From Bacteroidetes bacterium UBA4414 (GTDB lineage: Bacteria; Bacteroidota; Bacteroidia; Chitinophagales; Chitinophagaceae), in contig DGQM01000013.1 in NCBI GenBank assembly GCA_002389765.1, positions 12,434 through 76,433 on the forward strand: a DNA stretch of 64,000 bases, read 5' to 3'. Numbering within the stretch: position 1 is the stretch's first letter; every line of letters starts with the position of its first letter. A program made the position numbers and the translations under genes. This document shows, one piece after another, positions 61,182-64,000 of this stretch. The notes beneath the pieces were generated by a model. It did no database searches. It was given only the letters and a program-made list of their open reading frames with translations, and was not told the DNA's origin.

Positions 61182-62363
61182 TTATTCGCTTACCTCTTTA
61201 TCTGTTCTGCGGGTGCCGGCATATAGCTCATATTCCAGCAATCGACAATCTATAGTGGCGTTATAAAACTCTATACGGCGTTTTGCCTTCAGTCCTATCT
61301 TTTTAGCAAGGTCCATATTGCCTGTAAATACATAGCCATGGTACCCCTTGCATCGTTGTTTCATAAAATCGCCAATACGGCCATATGTTTCTTCCAGTTC
61401 GCCCAGTTCACCAAGACGCTCGCCATATTCAGGGTTTACCATCATTATGCCTGCGGCATCTTGCGGTACATCTGTTTTGGCAAAATCGCACACGGCAAAG
61501 TCTATCATATCGGCAACGCCTGCTGCTATTGCATTCTTCTTTGCATTGGTGATGGCAATATTGCTGAGATCGGTGGCTATTATCTTCAACCCCGGTACTT
61601 CTTTTATTTTGCTATCCAGCTTTTCCATTTCCTGCAGATACACTTCCTCGTCATAGCCTTGCAAATGCATAAAAGCATAGTTGGTGCGGAACAGCCCCGG
61701 CCTTGTGTCCGATGCTATCAGTGCAGCTTCTATTGCCAGTGTACCCGAACCACACATGGGGTTGATAAAAGGACTTTTTCTATCCCAGTTGCTTGCATAT
61801 ATACAAGCGCTTGCCAAAGCTTCCAGCATAGGGGCACGACCCGGTATCTTGCGGTAGCCATGCCTTGCCAGCGAGTCGCCCGATGTATCTAAGAATATCT
61901 CCGCATCTTCGTTCTTCCAGAAAAGGTGTACTACCGCGCCACTTAGTTCTGCGCCCGTAGATGGGCGTTTGCCTGTTTTCTCGCGCATGCGGTCTACAAT
62001 CGCATCTTTCACGCGCAGGTTGGCAAACATGCTGTTGTTGATGGTGTCATTCATCACATTGCTGGTGATAGAAAAATAACCACCATCGTGCAGTAGTTTT
62101 TCCCAAGCCAGGTTTTTAACTACATTATATATGCCATCTGCATCTGTAGCATGAAAAGCTTTAATGCTGTAAAGTATCTGGCTGGCGCAACGCAGATTCA
62201 GGTTCAGAACAATGCACTCGTTGATACTGGCGTGCAGCTTCACACCAGTGATAAATGTTTCTTCAATCTCAAAACCAAGTTCGCGTACCTCTGCTTCCAG
62301 ATAGGGAGCGAGCCTTTTGTGGCAGGTGATTGTAACCGGTGCTTTTGTTGTATATACAGACAT
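61182..62363 (-). CDS. THUMP-domain RNA methyltransferase (RlmL N-terminal-domain type)
   Basis: 393 residues from ATG 62363. The longer ATG at 62384 is rejected because the -7 element (62373-62380) lies between the two. A THUMP RNA-binding domain (about 45-155) precedes a Rossmann methyltransferase with the SAM loop 'FINPMCGSGTLAIEAAL' and catalytic motif 'MMVNPEYGERLGELGELEET'. These resemble the guanine-N2 23S rRNA methyltransferase domain of RlmL/YcbY (m2G). The 'NPPYG' motif is here 'NPEYG', which is a variant worth noting. Own transcript. Confidence 0.88.
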   Translation of the reverse strand: MSVYTTKAPVTITCHKRLAPYLEAEVRELGFEIEETFITGVKLHASINECIVLNLNLRCASQILYSIKAFHATDADGIYNVVKNLAWEKLLHDGGYFSITSNVMNDTINNSMFANLRVKDAIVDRMREKTGKRPSTGAELSGAVVHLFWKNEDAEIFLDTSGDSLARHGYRKIPGRAPMLEALASACIYASNWDRKSPFINPMCGSGTLAIEAALIASDTRPGLFRTNYAFMHLQGYDEEVYLQEMEKLDSKIKEVPGLKIIATDLSNIAITNAKKNAIAAGVADMIDFAVCDFAKTDVPQDAAGIMMVNPEYGERLGELGELEETYGRIGDFMKQRCKGYHGYVFTGNMDLAKKIGLKAKRRIEFYNATIDCRLLEYELYAGTRRTDKEVSE

Positions 62364-62372
62364 ATCAGGCGG

Positions 62373-62380
62373 CAAAGGTA
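62373..62380 (-). promoter_or_regulatory. -7 element of the RNA methyltransferase (TACCTTTG)
   Basis: Minus-strand TACCTTTG, perfect TAnnTTTG match, 9 bases before the ATG at 62363; nearly leaderless. Confidence 0.6.
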
Positions 62381-62402
62381 ACAACTAATTAGTGCTTATG
62401 CT

Positions 62403-62940
62403 CTAAAATAGAGAAAGCCACTGTAAAGTGGCTTTCTTATGATGTGTGTGCAGTGGTGGGGATTCCATAGCGTTGCTATAGCTGAACAGTAGTTGTCTGG
62501 ACGATAAAATCTCTTCAGCCATTTTCCTGAAAAGTTCTTTGCCGCTTCTTTCAGATACATATTGTTTATTGGCTTCTTGCTTGGTAAAGCCGCCTATTAC
62601 CGATTGTTTGAGTGCGTTGTTGTAGAGCTTACCAATATGCAAGCCTGTTTTCGGCCATGTAGGCTAGTTCCTGCTCGCCGATAATGCACTTATTGCTTGT
62701 TAGAAAACCCACATTTTTACTTTGCGCCGTAAACTGAAAATGCAATTTTTTTTTGTTCTCGAATGTGAAGATGATTTCGTCTCCTGCATTTAACGGGAAG
62801 GATTTGTATGTAGAATAAAAGTTGATGTAATTGATGTATTGATAAGAGCTGAACCCTATACCTAAATAAGAATGTTTTTTGAAAGGAGGTAGCTCGTTGC
62901 AGATATTGTTCAATATCCTGAAGTTTCTGCCATCGTGCAT
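62403..62940 (-). pseudogene. Frameshifted gene, unknown family
   Basis: Two overlapping minus-strand frames read as one protein interrupted by a single extra T near 62638. The first (62940-62629) runs 'MHDGRNFRILNNICNELPPF' to 'AYMAENRLAYW' and stops; the second (62642-62403) begins 'MHIGKLYNNALKQSVIGGF' and continues 'ANKQYVSERSGKELFRKMAE'. Removing one base joins '...ENRLAYW' to 'KLYNNALKQ'. The C-terminus then reads through the terminator hairpin at 62412, so its stop may also be lost. It may be a decayed gene or a sequencing error. No family recognised. Confidence 0.55.
62412..62437 (-). terminator. Terminator of the broken gene
   Basis: Ten-bp perfect stem (62412-62421 with 62428-62437) and T-rich minus-strand end; the disrupted reading frame runs through it. 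Confidence 0.75.
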
Positions 62941-63160
62941 AAAGGGGTAGGACTAAATGAATTCATCGCCACGAATGCCTGCTAATTGCGTGATTTTTAA
63001 AACTAATCGTTGAATTTTGTAGTGCCTTCATTGATAACCGAGGCGCGGGCATCATAATTTGTTCTCATAACGTGTTCTCTATTTTGTTTTAGCAGTAGGT
63101 TTTATTGTTGTATTCATGACATAAACTTGCTATGACGTTATTAACACATCATTATTAATG
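62941..63160. other. Intergenic region with nothing recognised
   Basis: First part of a 406-base gap between two minus-strand genes. No gene, repeat or RNA is evident before the hairpins at 63161. Confidence 0.5.
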
Positions 63161-63193
63161 GGATAGTAAATTGTTAAGCTCAATTTACTATCC
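63161..63193. repeat. Perfect 13-bp inverted repeat
   Basis: GGATAGTAAATTG (63161-63173), 7-base loop, complement (63181-63193). No T run follows on either strand, so it is not an ordinary terminator. Confidence 0.6.
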
Positions 63194-63227
63194 GGTACAT
63201 AGTGGTTAGTTCTGCATTGCGGAACGT

Positions 63228-63273
63228 ATATGCCTATCTGTATGGCAGTGTCAGTAAGCAGGTATAGGCATAT
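63228..63273. repeat. 10-bp inverted repeat with long loop
   Basis: ATATGCCTAT (63228-63237) and ATAGGCATAT (63264-63273) separated by 26 bases. Adjacent to the hairpin at 63161; possibly a structured RNA or a remnant of a mobile element. Confidence 0.5.
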
Positions 63274-63346
63274 GCTTTCCTCTTTGCGACTTGATGGCAT
63301 AAATGCTTTTAGCCTGCCCCAAATAATCGTCCAATGATTTTTTATA

Positions 63347-63748
63347 TTAATTATTGTTCTTCGCTACCTGCCATTCTATAAATGCTATTATGGTAATCAA
63401 TATAATCTCTCCTATAAAATATAAAATCCCGAAGGATGTAAGCGAATGAATATTCATGAATATAAGTGTCGCACTCGTTACACAATAGCTGAGGTTTGCC
63501 AATGCAATTATGCGGATGTACATTTTATATTTACGGGCAAAGAGGTATCCGCAAAATGAGTATATGGCAAAGCAAAGTGCTATAATTGCCAACGGCTCCA
63601 ATATCTCTTTTGGCATGCCAAATACCTTTGTGTTATTTGCCAATACAATACCAAGCATAAAGGCAGTTATAAATGCACCGCTGGCATCTATCAATAGCAT
63701 AAGTCGTGGCTTATCTGTAAGGAGGCTGATTATCTTATCTGTGCTCAT
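63347..63748 (-). CDS. Small integral membrane protein
   Basis: 133 residues with four hydrophobic helices (about 17-38, 48-68, 78-98, 104-124). It starts 'MSTDKIISLLTDKPRLML' and ends 'FIEWQVAKNNN'. No motif identifies a family. It is preceded by A+T-rich sequence and is the last complete minus-strand gene in the window. Confidence 0.7.
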   Translation of the reverse strand: MSTDKIISLLTDKPRLMLLIDASGAFITAFMLGIVLANNTKVFGMPKEILEPLAIIALCFAIYSFCGYLFARKYKMYIRIIALANLSYCVTSATLIFMNIHSLTSFGILYFIGEIILITIIAFIEWQVAKNNN

Positions 63749-63882
63749 TTTAGTTTCTTGTGAATATTACGTAGGCTTAATCTGCTTTGCAATGATATAA
63801 CAATGATAACACTCGCTAGTTGACTTATGTCAAATACTCAGATAGTTATTAAGCAGATAGAAAATGGAATTATTTAAAAGCA

Positions 63883-63909
63883 AAACACCCGCTTATTAAG
63901 CGGGTGTTT
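63883..63909 (-). terminator. Terminator of a gene at the right edge
   Basis: Twelve-bp perfect stem (63883-63894 with 63898-63909) and a T-rich minus-strand tail. Confidence 0.8.
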
Positions 63910-63960
63910 CAGGACTTCAGTGCCCATAACAGGAACATAACCATGTTTTAGTGTATATTC

Positions 63961-64000
63961 TCAAATCTTATACTTGATATTTATCACAATGGGAATAGGC
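63961..64000 (-). CDS. Possible 3' end of an outer-membrane protein
   Basis: On the minus strand the frame beginning at 63999 reads 'PIPIVINIKYKI' and stops at 63961, 52 bases before a strong terminator. Alternating hydrophobic/polar residues ending in an aromatic-type strand resemble the C-terminus of a beta-barrel protein. Only 12 residues are visible, so this is a guess. Confidence 0.35.
   Translation of the reverse strand, partial: PIPIVINIKYKI

Overview
The window looks like a chromosomal segment of a Bacteroidota bacterium, most likely in or near the Chitinophagaceae. The grounds are: many secreted proteins ending in a type IX secretion (T9SS) type A sorting domain; families typical of this phylum (DUF4270, DUF5777, GEVED, CDGSH, regulator beta-propeller kinases, LytTR regulators); -7 promoter elements of the form TAnnTTTG; and almost no Shine-Dalgarno sequences. 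No tRNA, rRNA, CRISPR array, transposase or phage gene was seen.

Layout. 1-1229: 5' part of a secreted Ig-like repeat protein. 1342-5513: operon of a YceI-like protein, a beta-propeller sensor kinase and a LytTR regulator. 5634-8749: envelope operon of an OB-fold protein, two c-type-cytochrome-like lipoproteins, a second YceI protein and a DUF5777 barrel. 9121-17605: three large T9SS cargo proteins (a 14-repeat Ig-like protein and two tandem ELWxxDGT paralogues). 17931-21277: three paralogous small secreted proteins around a serine hydrolase. 21414-24613: small proteins, a membrane HExxH peptidase, a T9SS protein and mdh. 24581-35920: mixed accessory and metabolic genes (a transglutaminase-like membrane protein, cystathionine beta-synthase, a metal/cobalamin receptor, a VOC protein, an acyl desaturase, two GT-C type membrane proteins). 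36054-42706: fbaB and three FN3/GEVED T9SS proteins. 42844-51385: core metabolism (metK, glmS, DUF4270, a GT5 enzyme, panC, pyk). 51608-54227: lipoprotein, 7TM protein, kinase and response regulator. 54603-64000: SGNH hydrolase with radical SAM protein, an outer-membrane barrel, a lipoprotein with a LytTR-like operator, CDGSH protein, a poly-cysteine micropeptide, GNAT, an RNA methyltransferase, a broken gene and a membrane protein.

Functional reading. Most of the window serves the cell envelope: surface adhesin-like T9SS cargo, lipoproteins, barrels and two complete two-component systems. Strong hairpin terminators cleanly separate the units. The most unusual items are a 35-residue peptide ending in six consecutive cysteines just upstream of a GNAT gene (60239-60346); a paired direct repeat matching the LytTR binding consensus upstream of a lipoprotein gene (58820-58849); a domain apparently shared between a secreted protein (28358-28882) and the C-terminus of a GT-C membrane protein (33836-35920); and a three-paralogue secreted pilin-like locus with a shared promoter and phased GTTAAC boxes. 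All family assignments come from reading motifs by eye; no database search was run.
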